DNA of 64,000 nt. It comes from Cycas panzhihuaensis. Its lineage: Eukaryota > Cycadophyta. The DNA lies in contig CM041465.1 in NCBI GenBank assembly GCA_023213395.1, positions 17,050,001-17,114,000 on the forward strand, in the 5' to 3' direction. This document shows, in pieces, positions 22,438 through 32,301 of this stretch. Positions within the stretch are counted from its first letter, which is position 1. Every line of letters starts with the position of its first letter. Under the pieces are notes generated by a model, which was not told where the DNA came from, ran no database searches, and saw only the letters and a list, made by a program, of their open reading frames with translations. The translations under genes and the position numbers were made by a program.

Positions 22438-22459
22438 AACTTTGCGGTACCGCAAAGTT
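22438..22459. promoter_or_regulatory. Perfect 22-bp palindrome upstream of the antisense ORF
   Basis: The centre CTTTGCGGTACCGCAAAG is fully self-complementary and extends to AA and TT at the ends. It lies just 5' of the antisense ORF candidate start (7 bp from its ATG). It matches the LTR palindrome at 10642-10669 in its core (ACTT, GGTAC, AAGT), so both promoters may respond to one factor. It could also fold into a cruciform or RNA hairpin. Confidence 0.7.
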
Positions 22460-22490
22460 TGGCCTGGGTCTCGTGGCGATCAGGGTCCCA

Positions 22491-22522
22491 TGGCAAAGAA
22501 CACGGCACCGTGATCTTTGCCA
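22491..22522. promoter_or_regulatory. Second imperfect palindrome, 16-bp arms
   Basis: TGGCAAAGAACACGGC pairs with ACCGTGATCTTTGCCA at 14 of 16 positions with no loop. It shares the GCAAAG/CTTTGC ends with the palindrome 30 bp away. Confidence 0.6.
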
Positions 22523-22536
22523 CAGTGTGAGCATCA

Positions 22537-22554
22537 CCCCCCCAAAAGGGGGGG
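22537..22554. repeat. C7-A4-G7 hairpin
   Basis: Seven C, four A, seven G: a perfect GC stem with an A4 loop, 15 bp after the second palindrome. It is unusual in AT-rich DNA. Confidence 0.85.
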
Positions 22555-23497
22555 TTTCCTGCCCAAAAAACTAAAATTTGTTCTTCTAGTAGGCCACAGC
22601 TAGGTCCACTGGGAAGAGGGCTACCTAATGCCTGGCCCCGCCTCTCCAGGTCCGATTCAGACTCCTAGAGATCCTTTTCTGCCCATATGGGGCCCAAAAT
22701 CTATACAAAAAACTACCAAAAGCATTGAACTTCAAATTGCGAGATGGGGTATGGTTTCAAGGATCCACTCATTAGGTCCAGATGAGTGCTCACCATCTCG
22801 TCTCTGTGGTCCTAATGACTATCTCTTGGCCTTCATCCAATGGTTGGATCTCTCTCTGCGTGCCTTCGAAGTCGGGTGGCACTCCGCTACGTAAGGGAAG
22901 GGCTCTGCATTTGTTTAAGAGCCCATGAAAATGAATTCTGTTTTCATTGATTTTTCTTATATAGGCCCCTATGGGCACCTTCTCCATTCCCACTTCTGTG
23001 ATAGCCATTGAGATCATTTCTTACCCCCAATCATCTTTGCCACATGGCCCTGTTTCTCATTGCGCTTCCATAGCCTTCGTTTCTGCCCATTCCTTTGAAT
23101 GCATTTATGACGCCTCACTGGTGCATTTTTGCAGGGCCCTTCTATCTTATTTTATGTACCACTCTCACGCATGCCTGAGTTTATAGTTATTTGGCTCATT
23201 TTTCTATCCTGGACTCATTTTTGCTGCCCCTTCCTGCCCCTGGGGTCTCCAAAGGGAATGCTCCCTCCATTCAGAGTCATTCTTTGCTTTCTTACGTAAC
23301 CTTTGGCATCCCAAGGTGCCCTTTTTACTGCTCGCTCTTAGCCAGTGGTCAGATAGCCTGCTCTTATCCTTGGGTAGCCTCATTGCTAGGTCCTCCTACC
23401 CTTCACAGCCATTGTTGCTTGCCATATGAGCCTCTTTTACCTTGACTCCTACATTATTGTACATTTTCTCTATTGAGACATTTTGCTTTTCTCGTCC
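22555..23497 (+). other. Tat-A region before the extra RNase H gene
   Basis: Bases 23206-23497 are conserved with the minus strand of Tat-R (63520-63800), including the 31-base identity ending CTCCTACCCTTC. Several frames are partly open in both copies, but in different frames, so I do not call a protein. TTTTTGCAG at about 23132 and CTTATATAG near 22965 look like splice acceptors; the RNase H gene may be expressed from a spliced RNA. Confidence 0.45.
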
Positions 23498-24025
23498 ATG
23501 ACTCTCTTCATCTTTACCGACGATGGAAGCTGCGGTAATCCTGGACCTTCTATCACTGCATGGATTCTTCGCGGCCCTTCCGGATAAGATTTTCTGCATT
23601 CTGGAATCTTCCTCCCTGAGGCCACCAATAACGAAGCTGAGTATGCGGCCATTATTGAAGCCCTCACTTATGTATTCCGTTTCCATCATGGATCTATTGT
23701 TCTTCTTTGCAACTTCCAAGTGGTGGTGTCCCATCTCACCCAGGTTTACCAGGTGTGATGCCCTCACTTGAGAGCTCTCGCTTCAACTGCCAGATCCCTG
23801 CTGGCTAATTTCTAGTCTGCCAACATCTGACACATCCCTCGTGCCCTCAATACTGAGGCAGATAGCCTCATTTGCCTCATCCTTAAGTGCCACCTTCCTC
23901 TCCTTATTGACCACCCCTGAGACTTGCCCGATCGCTCTGACACCCAAGTCTCTGGTCGTCATGCAGATCACTTTGCGATCTGTTCACACCTCCGAAAGCT
24001 AGCTGCTAATGAGGTTAAACTATGA
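23498..24025 (+). pseudogene. Tat-A second, archaeal-type RNase H (aRNH)
   Basis: A free-standing 175-codon gene starting at the ATG of MTLFIFTDDGSCGNPGP. The DDG...GNPG start, TNNEAEYAAIIEAL (about 23623-23664) and ALNTEADSL (near 23855) are hallmarks of archaeal-type RNase H rather than the Ty3 domain. First Asp, Glu and last Asp are present; the third acidic position is Asn (LLCNFQVVV, AAC at 23711-23713). Five in-frame stops, mostly TGA/TAG/TAA at likely Arg or Gln sites. It lies about 3.8 kb after integrase and 308 bp before the 3' LTR. It may supply RNA cleavage that the degenerate first RNase H cannot. Confidence 0.82.
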
Positions 24026-24321
24026 CGACTACTAGGTTTTCTCATTCACCAGACATCATCATGCACTTCTCTTTGCACTTTTACGATGGGGGCAGCACCC
24101 TCATCTTCCTTAGCTTCCAGTCGATTCTCGGGTGATACATAGGTAACCTCTATGTTGTCTCCACCCTGCCCTCATATCCACATGTTCCGCCATGACACTT
24201 GCTAGCACCCTTAACTCTTGTTATTATCATGATTTATATATATACATACACATGTGCTACTGACAATTTTGTTACCAACATTCACCATCGCACCATGCTT
24301 CCAAGCAGCGAGGCTCTACTG

Positions 24322-24333
24322 CCAAGTGGGTAG
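24322..24333 (+). other. Tat-A polypurine tract
   Basis: CCAAGTGGGTAG directly before the 3' LTR, a decayed purine tract used to prime plus-strand DNA. The upstream AGGCTCTACTGC is matched in reverse complement beside the Tat-R LTR (AGAGCCTC near 62800). Confidence 0.5.
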
Positions 24334-27023
24334 TGTTTCCTAGCTATTGGGAATGGATACGGATAGGCTGACTCAGGTAAGCATAGGTATGCTTCTTCCT
24401 TTTCACTTCTACTGTTTCTTTGGAAAGGTTGATTGAAGTATTGCCTCATTGCATGACTGACTGCTTCATTTGTATGATCACCTTACATCTATTGCTTGAT
24501 CATACTACTTGTTATATTGTGAGCCTATGACGACCAGTGGGACCAACCTTTCCACAAGGTGGGCATCTCCATGGCACTTTACGACCCTTTGTGCTACCTC
24601 CACATCACCTCAAACCTCATTTGATTTCTATGACCCGATTATACCCTAACCTCACATCTTTACCATGACGTTTCTGAGACCTTTAGCCATTGATACTTGT
24701 TTTGGCCTTGTTCACATGGCTTCTGGACTGTCCCTAGCCACTTGGATAGGAGGGCCAGCTGCTCCTTGGCCTACCACATCAACTTTTAAGGCTTCTGGAA
24801 TCCAGATTATTGCTATTCTGGCTTTCTGGTCCCACACCACTGTAAACTTAGTGGTACTGTGAAGTTTACTGCAATGCGACTGTTGCAAGTTATTTTTTAA
24901 TCTACCATGGCAATTCTCACATTTTTCACAGAATTACCACGTGGCCTCACACCCAACTTAGCCCTATTCATGCTCTATTCACTTGTTTAGGGTTGATATG
25001 GGTATAAAACCCAAAAACACCATCATTTTGGATTTCTTGACTCTCTAACTCAACTTTCTACTACTGCAGTTTCTCCTCTTTCCTTCCTTCCTTCCACAGG
25101 TACGTCTGTAATCCTATGTTTCCTTCTACTCTAGTCCAGGATCCACCTACAACAGCTCTTCTCCATGGTGGGAAGCTCCTCTCAAAACATTCTCAAGCAA
25201 GCTTTGCATAGTTCTCTTCCAAATATGCCCCAGCAAGTGTCTCCTACAGCCACCCTTAGGGAAACCTCCTACAAAACCCTACACGAACTCTTCTTCTTCA
25301 TTGGTTGCAGGGGTAAACCTACCCTAGACTTAGCCCGATAGGTACCTTAGGTCCTATTTTCTAAGTTTATTATATATTATTTCCATATTAGACTCATATT
25401 CAAGCGTGTCTTCTTGCTTTCTTCTCCTTTGGTTGTAGTGAACATTGTTTCCTTTGAGTCTAGCCTTGTATCTCCAGGTTTTCACCATTTCTCCACTGGT
25501 TTTCCTCAATAAAGCAGTGGGAGAAGGTTCATAAAGGCTGGGCAAAGGGAGTAAGGTGGGATCCATCCTACTTAGGCCTACTCCCCAAGGGCAACCCTCT
25601 TCCCACCTTTCTTCTCTCGTTCCCATGCTTCCCTTAGGTTAATTAGAAGAAGGTGAAGCTTAGTCTTGTGCTAGATATCAGCATGTGCAACCCTTACTAC
25701 ACTGATTCCAGGCCTGCATGCCTCTTTTTCGGGCCCCCATAGTGCCCCCAACATTGCTTGGTACCCCTTAAAGGTCTTGGTTAAGGCTTGCATGACGGGT
25801 CACTACCCATAGTGACTCTGTTATCTTGATACCTCTCCAACATCCTGCTACACATATTCTCATGTTTGTTGACTATTACAAATTACCATTTATCCCTACC
25901 TTGTTGTGCTAAAAGGCTGTGTGGAGAATCTTGGTGGAGGGTTTGTCATCTTGAGGCTTCCCTTCCTTTTTCCTTGCTTGATGTGTGTGGATGCTTGAGG
26001 AGAGTTTAATTGCCCTCAACAATAATTTCTCTAACTTAAATATAATGTTTTGACATATACTTTACATATATTTACACACATATATACAGCCCTTCTTGTA
26101 GCCCCTTCTTAGAAGGGATAAACTTTTGTGTGTGTAGGCTTCAAGTAGTATCTCACGAAGGGAAAAGGCGTTCGGATCCAAGTAAGCTTTACCCTCTCTT
26201 TTCCTTTGCTTCATTTGCTTCTTTTTTGTTCCACTTGCTTTTTTGTAAGGGAAAGGGCATTCAGATCCGAGGCATGCATCGCATGTGGGTGAAGTCTTTC
26301 GTCGACTACTACACCTCCTAGGTACGCATAATCTCTCTCTTCACCTCTCCATTTTCCTTTCTTACTTTTATTTAAAATCTGTGCTTTGGTTTAATAAATT
26401 ATGTGAAAGCAAAAGGTTAATGATATTGGTCACTTACATTTATATGTCGTATGTTTGTCCCACGTAGGAAAAGGACATAATAGGAACCCCGCCCTTTCTC
26501 CTCTTCCTATTGACCCAAACATACCCTTAGATGCAGCTTGTTTAGATTTGTTTGCTTGCATGCATAGTACTTGTGTTTCTTTTCCCTTTCAGTTGCTAAA
26601 AGGAGAACGTAGCTTTAGCCCCCCTTCCACTGTCTCTCTTTTGATTTTATTTGCCTAGACCAAATAACCAAGGGAGGCCTGCTTACATTGCAGGCCCTCA
26701 CCTACCTCATCCAGATTCGTTTTCCTTCATCATAAAGAAACTCCTTGAGGATTCCTCTTCTTCCCTTCCGGCCATCTAAGGGTGGGAGGACCTTCCTCTC
26801 AAGACCATCTAGGCTACCCCCTGTATGCACTCTCCCTTCTGAATTGAAGGCTACTATAAGGTAGTTGGGTGCCATTTTCAGGTCCCGAACTCATGCTTTG
26901 GCACACAGGGTGCCCCGCATGGTTCTATCTTTGCTTATAGGTTCTCACCCATACCTTCAACATCAATTGTTGACTACTATCACTCCTATTAAGCATAGTG
27001 ACTATCTTGTAGACACGAATCCA
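24334..27023 (+). repeat. Tat-A 3' LTR, 2690 bp
   Basis: Partner of 10135-12829 in the same orientation. TATA box at 25013-25019, palindrome at 24842-24869, stem-loop at 24906-24941. It starts TGTTTCC and ends AATCCA, followed by the CTTTC target duplicate. Confidence 0.92.
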
Positions 27024-27028
27024 CTTTC
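27024..27028. repeat. Right target-site duplication of Tat-A
   Basis: CTTTC, identical to 10130-10134. Confidence 0.9.
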
Positions 27029-28047
27029 TTTTTTCAATTGAAAGAAAAAAAGGGAAAAGAAAAGAAAATTAGAGAGGGAGAGTAGGAAGAGAAAAAAGAA
27101 GAAAAGAAAAAGGGGAGAGAGACGTATATATTATGTTGGCCATCCCCTCTCCTCCTTTCCTTTCTCACACCTTCCCACTTTCATCCCTATATGTGTATGT
27201 GTGTGTGTGTGTGCATGTATATAAGAGCAAAAAAAAAAGAAGTTTGTTTTACCCTTTTCATTTGTCTTTTGTTGCATTCATTTTCTTGCATTAATGCAAC
27301 CCATAAAAAATAAAAGAGGGGAAAAAAAAAAGGAGAGAGAGAAAGAAGACATACATGGATATAGTCTAGTTCTTGCATCTCATTTGTGAAAGCCTAAGTG
27401 AACGAAGGGATCACATAATTGCGAGTCTCCAAACTCATGGGGTGATATTATTCTCTCTAAATAGGGCTATCTTTTTTGCACTCATTGAATGAAAAACATA
27501 TAGATGCATGTGTATGTTGACCCTCATTTCTTTTAGATTGCCATAGGCTCATCATTGGAATCTAGGATCATCTACATGCACCTAACAACATTTCAGTTTG
27601 CCTAGGATAATTGACTCTTCATCACTTAGAGCCACCATACACCCCACATTCGTGTCTAAGAGGTGCATAAGTACCTTAAGCTAGTTGTTAGATTTCCTTC
27701 ATCCTCCAAACTTACCACCTATATGCTAGGCTTATTTCATTAGGTTTGTCAATTGTATTCCATGCCTTGCTTTTGCACATTTCACTAGCGACCATACTAA
27801 GGACTCACTAGTTAGAATCTCCTTAGCATTACTAAGCCCTTCCCACTCTTTCCTTTTTGCTCTTACTTTCAAGGGTATATTTCCTCTAATTTGCATAATA
27901 ACCTCTTACCTTTTTGTCATATTTGCATAATTCCTTGGGTATGTCGAACCCATGAATACACCATATATCATACTATTTATGTGGTTTGTCCTCCCTTTGG
28001 AAGTTCCCTTCATGTATACCTCTATTAAATAAAGTGACCAAAAGTCA
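27029..28047 (+). repeat. Tat-D 5' LTR, right part, and primer-binding region
   Basis: Continuation of the LTR cut at 10134. It ends with CTATTAAATAAAGTGAC, like CTATTAAGCATAGTGAC near the end of the Tat-A LTR, and is followed by a decayed GACC...GGAGAAC primer-binding site near 28035-28060. Contains a purine-rich tract (27041-27123) and a short GT repeat (27191-27214). Added to 8630-10134 it gives about 2.5 kb, the right size for this family. The exact end is uncertain. Confidence 0.65.
27041..27123. repeat. Purine-rich low-complexity tract
   Basis: An AG-only or nearly AG-only run of roughly 80 bp starting after the self-complementary TTTCAATTGAAA. Confidence 0.85.
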
Positions 28048-29963
28048 CTAATGGAGAACTACTCTACCAATTAGGCTAATGATCTATATTCTTAAGATTA
28101 GCCCCAAGTCAATACTCATTATCCCTATGAGGGGACTATCCATATCAATGACAATCCTTTCCATCAAATGCCATCATAAGATAAGTTTTATCCTATTACT
28201 CCTCATTCTTATTTGCTTGAGAGGCCTTATACTTACTACCATGCCTCACATCCTAAGCACGTGTCCAACCCATATCCCATTCACCCAGGTCATGATAGAG
28301 ATCCATCAACCTCCCAAGGCCCAAACCATACTCCTCTCAGTGATGCAATCAAAATGCTAAGGGAATGCTTTAAAGGCATCAATAGTCAACCTCCACCAAG
28401 GTGGCTACAATACTTTCTTTATAGTACCTCTTTAGCTACTTCCATTATTCCCCCACATTCTTCCATTCAATTACCACCTTCTAGTTCCTTTGACACTACT
28501 ACTTCCATACACCAACTCCTAAGTGTGTCAGTGGAGAATGAACTTACACAAGATGTGCATGCCCTATAGGTAGGGGAAAATGCACCTCCCCTCCATACTC
28601 CTATTCCCCCACTATCTACCTTGCATTTACCTACTATACACACCATACCCATGTGACTACATTACCTTAGGTAAGTAGGCTTACCCCTACCTATCTACAT
28701 CAGCATTCAACAAACCCATCTTTGTATGTTCCCTTAGGATACACATCATTTCCCTTGAGGCATGGGGGTTTAAACCCCCTCCCTATATATGGGGTCAATT
28801 CAGTTTACTCATATGGGATAGATCCTCCCATTGGAGGGCCATTCGGGAAAAACCCCTTGCCCCCTCCCACTTCCCAATCGATTCTAGTACCTTCATATGG
28901 GTTTCCTCCTTAGGGGGGGCACTCTATCCTTCCTCATTATATCCCTTATCCTTCCACCTCTCTTGGTACCTCTTATGGTACCCAACCCCCTTACTTTCCA
29001 TGCCCAAGAGGTAGACCTAGACACCCTCACCCACCTCCTTATGGACCATATCCTTATGGGGGACTACCCCTTCTCTTATATTAATTAGGAGGGGCCCCAT
29101 ATGCCCCTCAATCCTATCCATCTTATTACTAGGGTTGCACACTCTATCCCTCTTCAACTCACTCAACCTACGCAGATAATGGGTATCCGTATGGGGCACC
29201 TACTTGTACCCCTATTGACCCACTAGCCCAATTGGGGTATGCTTGTTTTTTAACTATAGGACAAGCCCCATTTTGGTGGAGTCTTTATGAACCAATCTAC
29301 CTCTACATCCTCTTGAAGTACCCAAATTTGATTGCACTTCCTCCCAGGATCCAGCCAACAATGTTAGGGATTTTGCCATGGCATGCCTCGATTATTAGGA
29401 CTATGACCATATACTTATGAAACTATTCCCCGTGTCACTTTAAGGTGATGCCTTAAAATAGTTCTAATGACTCTTGGGCCATTCAATATGCACTTTCAAA
29501 TAACTAGTTGATGCCTTTGTCAATTATTTTGATATGGCTTAACCCTTCGAAAGTGGGGTTAAGGCTTTACTTTCTCTAAAAAAATCTCATAAAGAACTAA
29601 ACCATGACTTCATGTGCTAGTTCCATGACCTTTTCCATTCTTCCAAGCCCATGTTGCCAGAAGAGTTAAAGAGAGATATCTTTATAAATATGTTATGCCC
29701 CAAGTTGCATGCATAATTTCTCAAAATAAGGGCAACCACTTGCAAGTCAGTCATAGCTAAATGCTTGGTATTTGAATCTATTAAGATCTAAGCTAGTCTT
29801 AAGAAGATCCCCAAGAACTCGTAATATTGTAAGGCACACCCTCCCCTACATGACAATAAGGATCAACAACAACAATAATCATCTAGACCTCCCATTGGTT
29901 TAACTAACAAGACACTAGATCCTTTGAATTTAGTTGTGTGCTCATTCAAGTGAATAATGTGTG
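28048..29963 (+). pseudogene. Tat-D Gag, interrupted by Tat-B
   Basis: Homologous to Tat-A Gag but more decayed. VPLGYTSFPLRHGG then YGIDPPIGGPFGKNP (28722-28870) matches the Tat-A segment near 13815-13930. The capsid domain at about 29540-29820 reads KALLSLKKSHKELNHDFM and LPEELKRDIFINML, against LLLLKQGHNEMNRDFM and LPKELKRDLFVNAL in Tat-A. Frames shift several times. The gene stops at the Tat-B target site (29964-29968) and resumes at 50438 with the CHHC finger. Confidence 0.75.
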
Positions 29964-29968
29964 ACTTA
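29964..29968. repeat. Left target-site duplication of Tat-B
   Basis: ACTTA, against ACTTG at 50433-50437: one G/A transition. Confidence 0.8.
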
Positions 29969-32275
29969 TGCTTCACCAAATCCTGGCCTCTCATTTATCC
30001 TTATAACTTTTAACACACTTCTTTTATGGTTTCATAATAAAGTAATGATAAACTTGGTTTTATGTTGTTTTAGACCATGTTTTGATGAAGTAATATATTG
30101 ATTTGCTTGATGATGTATGATGAATGGTGTTTTGTTGGATGATTATGCTATCACCTAATGATGACTAATATCTATGGCACTAAAATTTTTCTTTCACGAT
30201 TATTTTAATCTATTTCTTCTCTTAGAACCTTTTTTGTTTTATATTTTAATTCTTTCATCTTAATTTCACCCTTACTTTTGTCATTTTTTATCATTTTTGG
30301 GCTCATCCTTATCGTTTTCATCATATTTTGGGCCTCTTTCCTCATTAATAAAGTCATGTGTGCTTAAATTTATGATTAAAAATCAATTTTTTGACTTTTA
30401 ATGAGCCATTTTTCACCTTATCACTTCTTGTAGTTTTAGTGTAAAGTCACATTTCTAGCCTATTAAAAATGTAATGGGTCATATTTTTGACTATTATGCA
30501 TGAAAATTTTAGCTAGTATGCTAGATTTTTGTATGTCGCCACCCAGATTTAATGCAAACTTATCTTTTGTATACCTAGAATAGACCCTAAGAGTATAATA
30601 GTCGATGATTGAGAATTGGTGAGCTAAGAGATCAAATTTTGAGTCACTTTTTTGAGATTTTTTGAAGACTTCTATTGCTATGACTTGCAAAATTACTTTT
30701 GGTGATACTAATGGGTGAAACCAAAAAGAGTTTTTGATGCTTCAAGTTGTTGTTCTACCAATGTTTAAATTTTGATGGTTTGTTCTTTAAGTTTCTTTAT
30801 TTTTCTCAAGATTTTTAGCCTCAAAACTCCTTGCTCTTGGTAAGATCTTTCCTACTCAAAGTTCTTATGGTTTCATTACTTATTAGATATTATTTTTGCT
30901 TAGAGTTTGATATTCCTTTCTACTAGTATTTATGGTCATATCATACTCATTTTTGTCTTGGAATTTTGGCTGAAAGGTTAGCTCTTTTTGGGGTAAAAAA
31001 GGAAATAGACTATTGTGAAGCATGTCCATCTCTTCACTATCTAAATAGCTACCTCCTCCCATTTTTCTATAGTAGTCCAAATTCCAAATGGTTTGTTTTC
31101 ATATTTAGCTTATTTGTGGCTATAGTTTAGCTTAGCATACTTGTTGTTCTTCTTCCCTTGTCAGTTTTAAAGGAAGATTTTGGATGAACTTGATCAAATG
31201 AAAGAAAAAGAGTTATTCTAAGGTAAGCTTTTTACATTGGAAAAAAGTTTTAATATTGTTCTTGTTTGATTTTACTTATTTCATCTCTTTTTCTCTAAAA
31301 ATATTAGAATTGGTGAATGATATATGTGTTACTTTTCATATCATTAGATGTTTAAAGATCCTTTTATAGCTCGTTTTACTCTAATTATGATAGAATCTCT
31401 AAATTATTTAGCTTGTTACTTATATAAGGATTTTGATTTGAGATATGAATAGTTGCATGCACTGTTAATGGTCTAAAAAATCATTTATAATAGTAGTAGA
31501 TAGTCTTTAAAATCTCTCTTTTCATTATATAATCATCATTCAAAAGAAAGATAGCATGCATTTGAGATAAAAAACTTCTTATTGATATTATAAGTTATTG
31601 GACTTCTTCAAATTTTGCATACATAATTATATGTTGTGTTACATGTCATACTAGTGTTTTTCTTTCCTTAATAAAGTGTGTGTTACATTCAAAGGAAATA
31701 GTCTTATACTCATTTTAGCATGTTTTTATTTTGAAATAAAGAAAAGGGAAGGGGGAAGAATATTGCATGTATATTTAGCTTCCTTGCATGTGTCTTAAAA
31801 ATTAGGTGGTTTGATTTTGTAGTTTCATTGATTGTCTTTCGTTTCATTTTTATCACAAAAATAAAAATATAAATAAATAAAATAAAGGAAATAAAATAGA
31901 AATAAATCCTTTTCCATTACATATCCCTTTCCCTTCATTCAAGTAGAACTCCAAAGGTTTAAAGAATTAAAGGAAAGGAGTCCCTAGGAAGGATACGAGA
32001 GACATTATCAGAGTAGCTCCAAACTTAGAACTCCTTCACCCAGTTGTGTAGGCTAGTGGATTCAATCACTTCCATATGTCCTAGACTTTTGTTGTTTCAT
32101 TTAGTTACATCCTTATTAAATGACACAACTAGGTGGAGGCTCCTTCTTAGGAGTTGGATAAAGGTGCTTACTTAGGTCCTCTTAAACTTTGTATCTTCTA
32201 GCCTTGATTTGAATAAAAGAAAAAACATTATGTTGATTGAGATATATCTAGTTTAGGTCCACCTGAGACATACCA
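29969..32275 (+). repeat. Tat-B 5' LTR, 2307 bp
   Basis: Starts TGCTTCACCAAATCC, ends GAGACATACCA; aligns throughout with 48108-50432. A TATATAAG near 31420 is a possible TATA box. Short ORFs inside are not conserved between the two copies. Confidence 0.9.
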
Positions 32276-32280
32276 TCTTT

Positions 32281-32301
32281 CTGGTGCCCACTCTAGGGAA
32301 C
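32281..32301 (+). other. Tat-B primer-binding site
   Basis: The sequence CTGGTGCCCACTCTAGGGAA followed by C begins five bases after the LTR. Tat-C has a decayed version at 57261. Confidence 0.6.

Larger units (their letters stand above)
10135..27023 (+). mobile_element. Tat-A: full-length Ty3/gypsy Tat-lineage retrotransposon, 16.9 kb
   Basis: Two long direct LTRs, a primer-binding site, gag-pro-RT-RNH-INT in Ty3 order, an antisense ORF, an extra RNase H gene and a purine tract before the 3' LTR, all flanked by CTTTC duplications. LTR differences are dominated by C/T and G/A changes, so it is not a recent insertion. About thirty in-frame stops make it non-autonomous. It inserted into the 5' LTR of Tat-D. 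Confidence 0.92.

Noticed and set aside
23396-23767. Minus-strand 123-codon ORF opposite the Tat-A RNase H
   Set aside because: The plus strand encodes the recognisable RNase H over the same bases.
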